This document shows positions 55,646 to 64,000 of a stretch of 64,000 nucleotides of DNA, piece by piece. Numbering within the stretch: position 1 is the stretch's first letter; every line of letters begins with the position of its first letter. The notes beneath the pieces were generated by a model. The model saw nothing but the letters and a program-made list of their open reading frames with translations, did no database searches and was not told the origin of the DNA. The DNA comes from Marsupella aquatica (lineage: Eukaryota; Marchantiophyta): the NCBI GenBank assembly GCA_973895155.1, contig OZ316899.1:8494001-8558000 (forward strand), written 5' to 3'. Position numbers and translations under genes: made by a program.

Positions 55646-56073
55646 ATGGATAGAATCTTAAGTTTGTCCAAGACGAGAAAGCTTCCAGCGGTGAATACAA
55701 ACCCCATGCCTGAGCAAGCGCCAAAGAAAGCTCCAGAACCTACAATAGAGACCGCGGGAACTACAGCAGCGACCTCTCAAAGAGCAATGGGAAAACGAAA
55801 ACAAAGCCAAAGGAAACCTCCGGTTGAGAAGAAACTTCCAGTTGAGAAGCCGGTTGAGAAGCTGAGTACGAGAAGCCAAGTTGAGAAGCCAGTTGAGAAG
55901 CCGAGTACGAGAAGCCGAGTACGAGAAGCCGAGTACGAGAAGCCGAGTACGAGAAGCCGAGTACGAGAAGCCGAGTTGAGAAGCCAATTGAGAAGAAACG
56001 TCCGGTTGAGAAGCCAAGTGCAAGTGGAAAGAGGCCAAGACAGAAGAAGAAACAGAAAATTGACAGTGCCATC
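55646..56073 (+). CDS. Basic Lys/Pro/Glu-rich linker with short tandem repeat
   Basis: It reads MDRILSLSKTRKLPAV, then APKKAPEPTIETAG, then repeated 'EKPVEK'-type units. The DNA holds a 15-bp repeat (gagtacgagaagccg) at about 55,864-55,980 that changes frame within the array, so the intact reading is likely Glu-Lys-Pro-Ser-rich throughout. Low-complexity basic linkers like this may bind DNA. It leads into the ParB-like domain. Confidence 0.45.
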
Positions 56074-56559
56074 ATGGATGACACTACAAAAAACCTGACA
56101 GTGCATTCACAAGATGTGGACGAGCAGTTGGACACTCCTGAGGAGAAGAAGGTCTTAGAAGGTAATGAGGTACTACAACAAATGGAGCAATATTATACGT
56201 TTGGGATCAATTCGATATTTTCTATTCCCGTAGAGAGTATTTTCCCTGCGTCGGCAAGACTCTGTTACAGAATGTTGAATGCAGACCATGTAAAGGAGGT
56301 GGCCAATTCCATGATAAGAAATTTGGGGCATGAACCACACATAGCAGACTTGATTCCTTACACTGCAAAACATAGAAACCTAATGCAGTATGACAACATG
56401 AAATCAGATAGGAGGGACTTTGTAGTAGCTGTGAAAAAGGGCGAGGTTCAATTCCTTGCCATTAGCGGTCAACATTCGGCTAGAGCAGCTAGATGGATTC
56501 GAGAATGGGCAAACAAGGATGCCAAGCTAACAACATTGGCAAAAAAGCTGGAATTTTGA
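56074..56559 (+). pseudogene. ParB-like domain protein segment
   Basis: 161 open codons. After an acidic start (DEQLDTPEEKKVLEGNEV) a ParB/sulfiredoxin-like domain is suggested by ARLCYRMLNADHVKEVANSM, then a beta-rich stretch, then FLAISGQHSARAARWI, which fits the signature G-Q-H-S/T-x-x-A of ParB-like nucleotide-binding domains. Such domains occur fused to DNA methyltransferases in phages and mobile elements. A TGA at 56,557 stops the frame, but coding continues in it (EHSMQSNAINS, DTLVHARRQFVECGRP). A methyltransferase-like part lies downstream. Confidence 0.5.
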
Positions 56560-56864
56560 AAGTCAAGAATATTATCTCATCGAATACCATCGTCAATATT
56601 AGTTGAGCATTCAATGCAATCTAATGCTATCAATAGCATGATGGTGTTTCAGTCATGCTTCAAAGATACACTCGTTCATGCTAGGCGACAATTTGTGGAA
56701 TGTGGAAGACCTAGCCGGCCAAAACATGGGGACAACAAAACAAACGCTCAAGACAATCAAAAATTTCAGGTACAAAGTGTTACTGCTTGATGGGTACAAT
56801 ACCGTAGACTCTCCATATGTGGTTACAATTGAGATGGTAGTCTTTGACCACAAAGCTTCAAGTT

Positions 56865-57215
56865 TGGTTTGGATTGAGATGGTCCAAGTCCAAATGGATA
56901 CATGCACATTAAGTAGAATATTTCCACTGATATCGTCTAGTTTTGTGTTGGACTGGGATGGTCCCAGTCCAAATGGATTCATGCACATTCAATATACTAT
57001 TTCCATTGATATCGTCTAGTTTTGTGTTGGACTGGGATGGTCCCAGTCCAAAATGCATTCGATCGTACACATTCAGTAGAATATTTTTCCATTGATACTG
57101 TCTAGTTTTGTTTGGACTGGGATGGTCCCAGTCCAAACTAAATCATGCACATTCAATAGAATATTTCCACTGATACTATCTAGTTCTATGTTGGACTGGG
57201 ATGGTCTCAGTCCGC
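56865..57215. repeat. About 88-bp tandem repeat with perfect hairpin core, four copies
   Basis: Each unit has TTGGACTGGGA-TGG-TCCCAGTCCAA (11-bp arms, 3-base loop; for example at 57,026 and 57,111) and a spacer with 'catgcacattcaatagaatatttccactgatat'. It appears to lie in an intron, since a clean acceptor (tttgcaattgtag) follows at 57,277. Confidence 0.85.
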
Positions 57216-57277
57216 ACTTGAGTGCTTTCAAACAATTGAGTTATGGAGAACTAACAGACTTTCCTTTGCAATTGTAG

Positions 57278-58341
57278 GATTGGTTGGCTCTTGCAAGAAT
57301 GACCATGGGAAGGAAAGATTGTCGAAATGTTTACTGGTTACTGTTTGCAGACAATGCTCTTTTTGATTTATGGAGTTTGGTATGCCAATTGTGGTTGGAT
57401 GGGAAACTTCCCGATGGAGCTGGGGTAGAAGGAAATGAGAAGTCTGAAAAAGCAATTACCATTGCCATGTTTTGTTGTTTTGATGGTGAGTTGATCTCAC
57501 AACGAGACATCACAAGAATACTGATGCGGGTGAAGTCAGGAAAGGTATTGCTAAAGAAAGATGCCTCTAATAAATCAGACATGCCATCTATAGAGGAGTT
57601 GGCCAAAGATGTGAAGATCGTGCGGAAACTGAAGTCCCTTATTGAAGACTATTATTGCACCAAGGATGCGGTGAATTTCCCAACAAATACTAATTGGGGG
57701 AAAGTAGTTGAGGTTCTTCCTACGCTAGCAATTGATTCAGAGTTCAGCAGGTGTCGAAGAGCCGCTGGCGAGGTCTATCTTGCCAACCTTTTAAAGCCAA
57801 ATCATACGCGGGAGAGCGCAATCTTGCCGACAACATTGGTATTCTGCCTAGATGATATATACTCCCAGAGATTTGGCGGAGGATCACGTTCTCGGACCCT
57901 ACCATGGGTTACATGTTTTAGCGACAATCTCATGAAGACCATTGATCCAGAGTCATTGCAAGAAGCTCCTCCGACCTGCCCTCTTGCCATTGTTGATTTT
58001 AGCCGGCTTCCGCAAAAATAGTGGACTGAAGCAGAGATTCTTGTTCTCTTTGAATACATTGTGGAGCTTCCACAAAATCCCACGATTGTTGTGACGATAA
58101 CAGTTCATCCTGGACAACTTGCATTGAATGTCCATGGTGCCCTTCGTAAATTGGGACAAGAGAAAGTTTTGACCATTCATATTGAGTATGGGAGTTATTC
58201 CCAAGATGATCAACCGCACCCTCATGACTCATGTTGGGGTGGGGGGATTGAAGAAGTTATCTTTGCGGGGATTTCTCGAGATGAAGATGTCAATTGGAAT
58301 GAAGTTTTCAAGCCCAACTATCCAAAGCCAAAATTCTTGTA
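57278..58341 (+). pseudogene. Central part of the ParB/methyltransferase-like protein
   Basis: It starts after the acceptor at 57,277 with DWLALARMTMGRKDCRN. It runs open to a TAG at 58,019, and the same frame continues to TAA 58,340. Helical stretches (AKDVKIVRKLKSLIEDYY) lead to CPLAIVDFSRLPQ, which stands where the catalytic DPPY motif of N6/N4 DNA methyltransferases would be. WTEAEILVLFEYI and TIVVTITVHPGQLALNVH follow, resembling the strand-helix unit after that motif. If the homology is right, motif IV is degenerate (D-F-S-R for D-P-P-Y). The reading of this part as methyltransferase depends on the clearer motif near 58,560-58,620. Confidence 0.45.
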
Positions 58342-58770
58342 AACTTCAAAGGATGTTGATTACGAAGTATGCAAGATCGACAAGGGAAAGGCTAAGGAAT
58401 CAGATGAGGGAACACAAAACGATGACCTAAAAGTGGTTTTGGACCTGGAAGAGGCCGTCAAGATTATGAATATGGCCCCTCGATTTGAGACAGTTGGCAG
58501 TCGTGGAGGGTGGGTTAATGCTCATGCCAAACCCACGTAGATGATCCGAAGGATTATTGAATCCTTGTCAGAACCGGGAGATTTGGTTCTAGATTTTTTC
58601 TCTGGTGGCCAAGTCATGAAGACATCATTTTTTTGCGATAGGGAATGATTTGTTTATTGTGACTCTCAGTCCAAGAGGCATTTTGTGGAAGCTTTTGCTT
58701 CCTACCTTTGCAAGAGAGTTCCCTCACTTAAAGCCCATTGTAAATCACTTGCTGAAAATTCTTGACAATG
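58342..58770 (+). pseudogene. N6/N4-type DNA methyltransferase-like motif I segment
   Basis: Reading across lesions gives VVLDLEEAVKIMN, RGGWVNAHAKPT, a TAG (58,540), MIRRIIESLSEPGDLVLDFFSGG, and later VYCDSQSKRHFVEAF. This matches the C-terminal cofactor-binding block of beta-class N6-adenine/N4-cytosine methyltransferases (K-P, a helix, then P-G-D-x-V-L-D-x-F-x-G). The final Gly-x-Gly is disturbed and a stop (TGA near 58,646) follows. These enzymes methylate adenine N6 or cytosine N4. They are normal in bacteria and phages and unusual in plant transposons. Confidence 0.5.
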
Positions 58771-58843
58771 GGCTACCACTGTTGCGGCTGTAGCTGTCGG
58801 TGTTGAATCCGACGGTTCTGAGTCTGAAAATGTTGCTGACAAA

Positions 58844-59644
58844 GTGGCTGAAGGCGTAGAGGCATCAGAGGAGGCATATGTCAAGAATTTGGATGATCGT
58901 GTTGGTCAAGGTGAGCCTTACGATGTAGATCATGATATTGGACTTGCACCAAACCGTTCATCTAGTTTAGATGACATCCCTCTAGGGCCCAATGAAGTTC
59001 AAGTTGATGATAACTTGGACAAGGATGATCCCAATCCAACAACGTTGGGAGGACAGATGGAGCAAATGGAAGGGGAAAGGGTTGATACGTTTGATCATCT
59101 TTCTTCAACCAATCTGATCAATGAAGGTGCAACAAGGCTTGGAGATTCAAATGAAGCTGAAACTCAAGAATTGACTCGGGGGGAGACTGGTGGATTGCCT
59201 GACATTCCCATCAATCCAGGAGAAAATGCATCAACGGTTGTTGACAACCAGGCAGGTGCTTCAACTTGTCCTAACACACTCTTTTCAGCTTTTGATGACA
59301 AATTGGTGTTCGTTTGTTCACACTCGGGGAGTCCTGTTGTCCTTCCGCTCTCAAAAAAGAAAGGGAATAGAGTTGGATCAACTGGATGGAGGTCATTGGA
59401 ATGCGATGCACGATGTTATGTGTGGAAAAGTGGGCCAAATCAAGGCCAAGAAATATCATTGGATGCTGCTCCTTCAATTCTCAATAAGGAGGAGTATAAG
59501 AGGGGCGAATTGGGGTTGATAACTCCTGTTTGGACTTCACCTTATTGGGTAGAACAAAGTACTTCAAATGTCAATTTTGAAATCCAACAGGAGCTTGGTG
59601 TTGACATGATTATTGATGAATACGGATCTCTTATTTCGGAATGA
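58844..59644 (+). CDS. Acidic linker and unknown C-terminal domain
   Basis: 266 open codons. The first 140 are acidic and disordered (PYDVDHDIGLAPNRS, DNLDKDDPNPTT). The DNA at 59,020-59,040 contains a unit related to the 27-bp repeat, here translated. The last 120 residues form a globular domain: DKLVFVCSHSGSPVVLPLS, GWRSLECDARCYVWKSG and VWTSPYWVEQSTSNVNFE, ending in EYGSLISE and a TGA. Family unknown. A target-recognition role next to the methyltransferase-like part is possible but is only inference. Confidence 0.5.
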   Translation: MAEGVEASEEAYVKNLDDRVGQGEPYDVDHDIGLAPNRSSSLDDIPLGPNEVQVDDNLDKDDPNPTTLGGQMEQMEGERVDTFDHLSSTNLINEGATRLGDSNEAETQELTRGETGGLPDIPINPGENASTVVDNQAGASTCPNTLFSAFDDKLVFVCSHSGSPVVLPLSKKKGNRVGSTGWRSLECDARCYVWKSGPNQGQEISLDAAPSILNKEEYKRGELGLITPVWTSPYWVEQSTSNVNFEIQQELGVDMIIDEYGSLISE

Positions 59645-59915
59645 AATTCAGCCTTTGACTTTCTATTTATTCATATCAATCTAAAATACTTCTCGGTCTC
59701 ACAGAATGCGCTCACCAATTAAAGTCTCCATATCCGTCTACACATTGTGCGGCTTCTAAAAACAGTATGTAGGTTAATTTTCTTTTTTTCAGCCACTGTC
59801 TTGTATTTTTGGACTGAGACAATCCTAATCCAAAGTTCACTTTTGGTCTTTTCTCTGAGAATGGTGTTTGGTGCACTTGTAGAATTGAGACCTGGTCTCG
59901 TCAAGCTAGCGGAAG

Positions 59916-60547
59916 TTGCTGATTTTGGACCTTAATAAAATACTTTGGGATTCTATTGAATTCCAAAGCAAGGGCACATCCAGGAATATTGTCACCTCAA
60001 GTGGAGTGCATTGGGATAGAAACAATGGTATTAGTCGCATGTATACAGAACGACCAGGGCTCCATGAGTTTCTAAAGTTGGTTTTTGACAGATTTGACGT
60101 TGCAATTTGGACATGTGTTGGGATCCCACAAACAATGAAATGTTGAACATGATGTTCACTGATGAGGAGAGGTCAAAACTCCAGTTTGTATTCACACAGG
60201 TGGAAGCTTTTGACACAGGCATTCAAAGGCGTGACATTACAAACGAAAAGACAAATGTGCTACCGAAGGATTTTCAGGTGGTATGGAATGCATTTGGAAA
60301 TCTATATGATGAAACCAACACCCTCCTTGTGGATGACTCCCCCCTTAAGGCATTTGTCAACCCAGACATGACCGGATTATTTCCAGTGCCCTACACGCAT
60401 GCCAATCGTGGAGATAATTTTCTTCTAGCAATTCTTTGGCCATGTCTTGAGAAACTATCACATGCAAGTAACATTCGATGTTATCTTCTTCTCAACTCTC
60501 CAAAGTGGTCTCTTTTGCACATGAAGAGAGACAAGGCAAAAAAATGA
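59916..60547 (+). pseudogene. FCP1-homology (HAD) phosphatase-like protein
   Basis: FCP1/SCP-type domains are Mg-dependent phosphatases. The best known removes phosphate from the RNA polymerase II tail. Here: LILDLNKILW (the catalytic D-x-D-x-T/V motif in a D-x-N form), RPGLHEFLKLVFDRFDVAIWT, a one-base frameshift near 60,130, ERSKLQFVFTQ, then VLPKDFQVVWNAFGNLYDETN, TLLVDDSPLKAFVNPD (the second Asp pair and Lys) and VPYTHANRGDNFLLAIL. D-x-N variants occur among plant relatives, so activity cannot be judged from that alone. It lies downstream of the methyltransferase-like gene, on the same strand and inside the element. Confidence 0.75.
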
Positions 60548-60552
60548 GATTA

Positions 60553-60922
60553 CTTATGATCAACTTAGCAAGAGATTTGCATCAAAAATTTGGAAGTCAC
60601 AATTTACGCATAGTGTGTTGGACCTCAACAACAATGAGATCCCTTGGAATGTAAAGCACCGTATATGTAGTTTACGTCCTGAGGCGAAACTTGACAATGC
60701 ACTTGTCAACTCACTTGCTAAATCATTTTTAGGAAAGGACTATTCAGGTCCATATAGAGAAAATCTCAGACACTTTTTGCGAGAGGTTATAGCCATTAGG
60801 AACAACACCACTAGATTTCAACTCCCTAAAAATAAAGGGCGTTGCAACCATGACAATAGGGTAGATAGGAAAGGAGACAGGGGCACATGCTCAAATACAC
60901 ATTGTACGGAGCACTTGGTTTA
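60553..60922 (+). pseudogene. Unknown tail after the phosphatase-like domain
   Basis: A second frame reads YDQLSKRFASKIWKSQF, then LDLNNNEIPWNVKHRICS, AKLDNALVNSLAKSFLGKDY and LRHFLREVIAIRNNTTRFQL, ending at a TAG. It follows the phosphatase-like part after a stop at 60,547 and could be its C-terminal extension. No family recognised. 60,923-61,220 beyond it is AT-rich and non-coding. Confidence 0.4.
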
Positions 60923-61019
60923 GATATTTAATTGACTTGTGTTAAGCCCCTTGGATAGTACTAGAAATATGTTTGTATTCATTGTAAATTTGCAGATAAT
61001 TGTATAAAGATATTTTATA

Positions 61020-61143
61020 ATCTATTTGGAATGATGTTACTTTGTTCACATAGTATCTGGTCCTTAAATGGGGATGAAATATTCTATTTGGAATGATGTT
61101 ATTTTGTTCACACAGTATCTGGTCCTTAAATGGGGATGAATAT
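61020..61143 (+). repeat. Tandem duplication of about 62 bp
   Basis: 'tctatttggaatgatgtta' to 'ggtccttaaatggggatgaa' occurs twice in a row with two differences. Confidence 0.85.
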
Positions 61144-61224
61144 TTTTATAAGTTCCTATCCTCCACTTCTTTGTGAATTATTAAATAAAATAATATTTAT
61201 TATTTATTAATATAATACTAATGT

Positions 61225-61320
61225 GATTTGGCCTATAAAGTGTACATTTAGAGACACAAAAGTGTACATTTGGGTGTCTTGAAGTGTACATTTGGGGCCA
61301 TGAAAGTGTACATTTCAAGA
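61225..61320 (+). repeat. Right terminal array of 'gtgtacatttgg' units
   Basis: Four to five units (aaagtgtacattt.gg) in the same orientation as the array at 38,605-38,890, just inside the right terminal inverted repeat. Confidence 0.75.
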
Positions 61321-61340
61321 CTCATTTGTGAATAAAAGAA

Positions 61341-61366
61341 AATACACTTTTAATGAATAGGTTGAT
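61341..61366 (-). repeat. Right terminal inverted repeat of giant element
   Basis: The complement begins ATCAACCTATTCATTAAAAG and matches the left end with one mismatch. ACTT follows at 61,367-61,370. Confidence 0.65.
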
Positions 61367-61561
61367 ACTTGCAAATTCTCCTCACGGACTTGCTAGCCCG
61401 CTCTCTCCTGCTCCGCCCTCACGTCCCTTGTCCCAAGTGACCACAAGTTGCCTCAAAACATTGAGATGAGCCAAAGAGTGAGCCCGCAATGCTTCGCTAC
61501 ACCAAGACTCATTTCCAGGTTGGCAACATTTGGCCGCCCTCCCCATTTCCTTCACAAAAAT

Positions 61562-64000
61562 TGTCACGTCGTCAGCCTAGGCCTTAACCCGGGCTTCGGC
61601 TTAGACAGGCACATCCTTCGTAAATATGAGGGTTTGGGAAGCACGAAATGCACCTAACTCATGTAAACTAGCGCTAAGTGTGTCTACTGTTATTTATGGA
61701 CACCTCCTAGGTATGGTTTGTGTTCTGCCGCCGGAACGTACCTTAGTCGATAGCAAGATCGACCCCGGCTTAAGGGCTTCTAAGCCTTTGTGTTGTCTGC
61801 CTTTGATCCGGATTTGATGATACAGTTACTCAACCCATGCTTGCAACCACTTACCCGCAAGCTGCACCCCGTGCACGGTTTGGGTAGTGCGTTCGGCCAA
61901 GCGTTGGCATCCATACATGAGATTCACACATGCACACGCACAAGCATACAATCTCGATTTACACGAAGGAAATAATGGGAAATGATTTTACTACATAGGG
62001 GACATACACGTACACTTAGTTGACCCAAAAGCTCTTGAATGAATAGGTCCAAGGCCGAGGGTGTACACTACAACGGAGCCTGGCTCCGCACTCGCCCAAC
62101 GAGCTTAGTCTTACCCCCTCCCCTTGATACTCTTTCACTCATAGAGGTTGGGACTCCCCGCACATACCGCGGATGTCCGACTCTGAGACTAAAACCCCCT
62201 GCCTCTACCAAGGGGTGCACTAAATACTAAGGGTTGAGGATTGGAGTGGCCTCGCGCTCGTAGATTCGCTAACTAAGATCCTAACTAAGCTGGCTGTCAG
62301 GCTAGAAAATGGCTTGTCTTATTAGAAGATCCTAATCTACGCAGGTTGGACAGTATGGCAGGGCTGCTTTAACTAGGATAGGCGCTTGTCCCTATAGCCC
62401 AATTTAGCTACTCCTAACTCTATTTTAATCCTACTCCGTTGCTAATGCCTGGCACACTTGCCAGAGCCGCCCAAGTGGGAGCGGCTATCCCGCTACCTCC
62501 TGAGCCTGTCAGTATCTTGCTTGAGTAGTTGGACTTGGTCCAGTAGAGATTCGTTCTCACGCTTCGCCGCGTCCGTCTCTTCCGTGGCCTCCTGACATGC
62601 CTCCTCCAATTGTTGGACGTCACTCGTCAACTTATCCACCAATTGGGCCTGCTTTGTGGCTTCTCCTTGAAGCCCGCCACCTCTGTCTTCAGGGTGTCAA
62701 TCTTGGTTGCGTCCCGGTGAGACCGAGAGTTAGCTTCCTCTAGATCCTTCTGCCAAATGACGGCTTGTCCCTTCAAACCATCGATCTTGGTCCAAAGCCC
62801 TGTGATCTTGGCGTCCTTTCCGAGTCTGGCCTGTTCTGCAAAGGCTGCCCGGGCTCTGGCTTTGACAACCTGATCCTCCATGGCCGTTACCTGAGGTTGC
62901 AGTTGCTGGAGTTCAATCTCCACGGCTACCACTTTGTCCTTCAGGTAGGCAGACTCAACCCGGTATCGCTCTATTCTTTGCGCTGTCTCCACCTGTGCAT
63001 GTCTTGCCTTTACGGCCGCAACCAACTCCTGGTTGAAGAAGTAGGCCACCTTCCGTGCCATGTATTCCCCTGTATCCTGTGAGATCTGTTGCGAGAAATC
63101 TCCCAACAACCCATTTAGAGATATGCCCGGCGCAAAGAGTTCTGGATGGTCCAGACTATGTCCATCTGGATTCGGGCACGGGTAGACCCCAGCCCGCGAG
63201 GGAGTAGGAGTGGAAACATCCAGCCCTTGAGGTAAGTTGGTCGAAGGGGCTGGTTCCACCGGGCGGTTCTCCTGCACGGCCATGGGGGATGGCGGGATCT
63301 CCTCGGCCACCGTAGTGTCGGGTTTGGGTCCGGCCTCAGCCGGCCCGGCTTTGATTGCGTTGACCCGGTTGATCGCTTCCAAGGTTGCGATAACTGCATC
63401 CATGGGTACGCTTGGTGGGGAGGTAGTGGCTGGTTGCGGGGCCAGAGAAGCAGGTCCTGCGGCTGTCAGGCTTTGGGCTGTGGTTGCCTCTCTTGAGCTG
63501 GGAATACCCACTTTGACGGAGTCAATTCCGTCTCGTTGCAATAGGGAAGGCTTCGGCGGTCAAAACGGGCGTATCATTCAATGATAATCTTGATGTGGCT
63601 CGCGAAGTACGCCTTTCCGCCAAGGTACAAGGTCTTCCTTCTCCGCTCCATCTCTTTGTGGAACTTCTTAACGAAGAAGGACGCCCACTTACTAGGCCAA
63701 AAGTTCTCTACTTGTATGACCTGGGCGGCGGATAGTTTGCCCCGTGGTTCCATCATATGGAGGGCATACCGCTGGAACTCCAGGCATTCAACTACCTCCA
63801 ATGAGGCACGTCCTCATCAAGAATCCGTTGTCCACTGCTCCCTCGGTCGGGAAGCTAGAAGACTGGTATTTAGCTCCCTTGCCCCGAGGAGCCCGCGACT
63901 CTACCCGGTTTATCCCCTCGGATAGGCCAAAAATCATCTTCAAACGTGCCTCATTGAGACACATCACTCTCCCGTGCACTCGGGTTTGTTGGCAGGCCTC
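61562..64000 (-). repeat. Diverged Tat-family LTR, minus strand, cut by window end
   Basis: In minus reading it ends GACGACGTGACA exactly like the LTR ends at 28,957 and 36,831. It shares the U5 hairpin region (61,700-61,760), the 'gtgtgcaccctcggcc' block and the ORF. To its left there is no TGGCGC primer site, so it is a 3' or solo LTR. 61,371-61,561 between it and the giant element holds no recognised feature. Confidence 0.85.
62400..63979 (-). pseudogene. LTR-encoded ORF, third (diverged) copy, partial
   Basis: Minus-strand pieces align with the LTR ORF of the complete element. 63,979-63,788 has LKMIFGLSEGINRVESRAP and YQSSSFPTEGAVDNGF. 63,801-63,574 has FQRYALHMMEPRGKLSAAQV and KKFHKEMERRRKTLYLGGKA. 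63,541-62,627 has DHPELFAPGISLNGLLGDFS, MARKVAYFFNQELVAAVKA and the coiled coil. 62,623-62,420 is the C-terminus in a shifted frame. The Pro/Thr linkers differ greatly while the globular and coiled-coil parts are well conserved. The copy is broken by frameshifts and the N-terminus lies beyond the window. Confidence 0.8.

Larger units (their letters stand above)
38579..61366. mobile_element. Candidate giant DNA transposon (22.8 kb with nested inserts, about 14.3 kb without)
   Basis: The two ends are 26-bp inverted repeats differing at one base (38,579-38,604 and 61,341-61,366), each flanked on the outside by ACTT, a possible 4-bp target duplication. Just inside both ends lies an array of about 20-bp 'aagtgtacatttggcc' units. 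The left copy has only the left terminus and the right copy only the right terminus, as expected of one element. Contents are a transposase-like gene on the minus strand (47,465-52,860) and a divergent plus-strand gene set (54,619-60,922), with nested copia and CACTA elements. The superfamily is not assigned. Confidence 0.6.

Noticed and set aside
61562-64000. Third LTR as the partner of the LTR pair at 24.9-36.8 kb
   Set aside because: It is in the opposite orientation and much more diverged, and the pair already has its own matching target duplication. It belongs to a separate insertion.

Overview
The window looks like nuclear DNA of a streptophyte plant with a large, repeat-rich genome. 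It carries plant-type LTR retrotransposons primed by initiator-methionine tRNA, a Tat/Athila-lineage Ty3 element, a CACTA transposase with the plant DUF4218 and DUF4216 modules, a PIF/Harbinger fragment, a LINE fragment and 5S-rRNA-like SINE pieces. A Ty3/gypsy relic carrying a cytosine-5 DNA methyltransferase hints at a non-flowering lineage (charophyte alga, bryophyte, lycophyte, fern or gymnosperm), but the species cannot be fixed from this sequence. I found no clearly functional host gene. Nearly every coding region belongs to a transposable element and is broken by stops or frameshifts.

Layout. 1-300: remnant of an LTR tail. About 900-8,720: a CACTA-type element with a degenerate transposase, a SET-domain gene and a Harbinger fragment. 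8,722-12,872 plus 20,124-20,367: one unknown coiled-coil gene on the minus strand, split by a chromovirus (12,873-20,123), a LINE fragment and a MITE. 20,640-24,250: a gypsy relic with DNA methyltransferase, reverse transcriptase, integrase tail and PHD finger. 24,253-37,170: a copia relic cut by an 11.9-kb Tat-lineage element (24,946-36,831) with a 5-bp target duplication and about 4-kb LTRs, each carrying an ORF of about 883 codons.

38,579-61,366: the most unusual object. It is a candidate giant DNA transposon with 26-bp terminal inverted repeats. Nested inside are a copia element (39,478-46,345) and a 1.6-kb non-autonomous CACTA element (49,002-50,628). Without these two it measures about 14.3 kb. 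It holds a DUF8039/DUF7869-type transposase-like gene on the minus strand. On the plus strand, transcribed divergently, is a gene set with a ParB-like domain, an N6/N4-type DNA-methyltransferase-like domain and an FCP1-type phosphatase-like domain. A 27-bp palindromic minisatellite lies between the two transcription units, and related copies lie in introns. 61,562-64,000: a diverged minus-strand LTR of the Tat family with the same LTR ORF, running off the window.

How it fits together. The window is a layered record of insertions. Three nestings are resolved to the base by target-site duplications: Tat in copia, copia in the giant element, and CACTA in the giant element's transposase. In the first and third cases, removing the insert restores the host reading frame.
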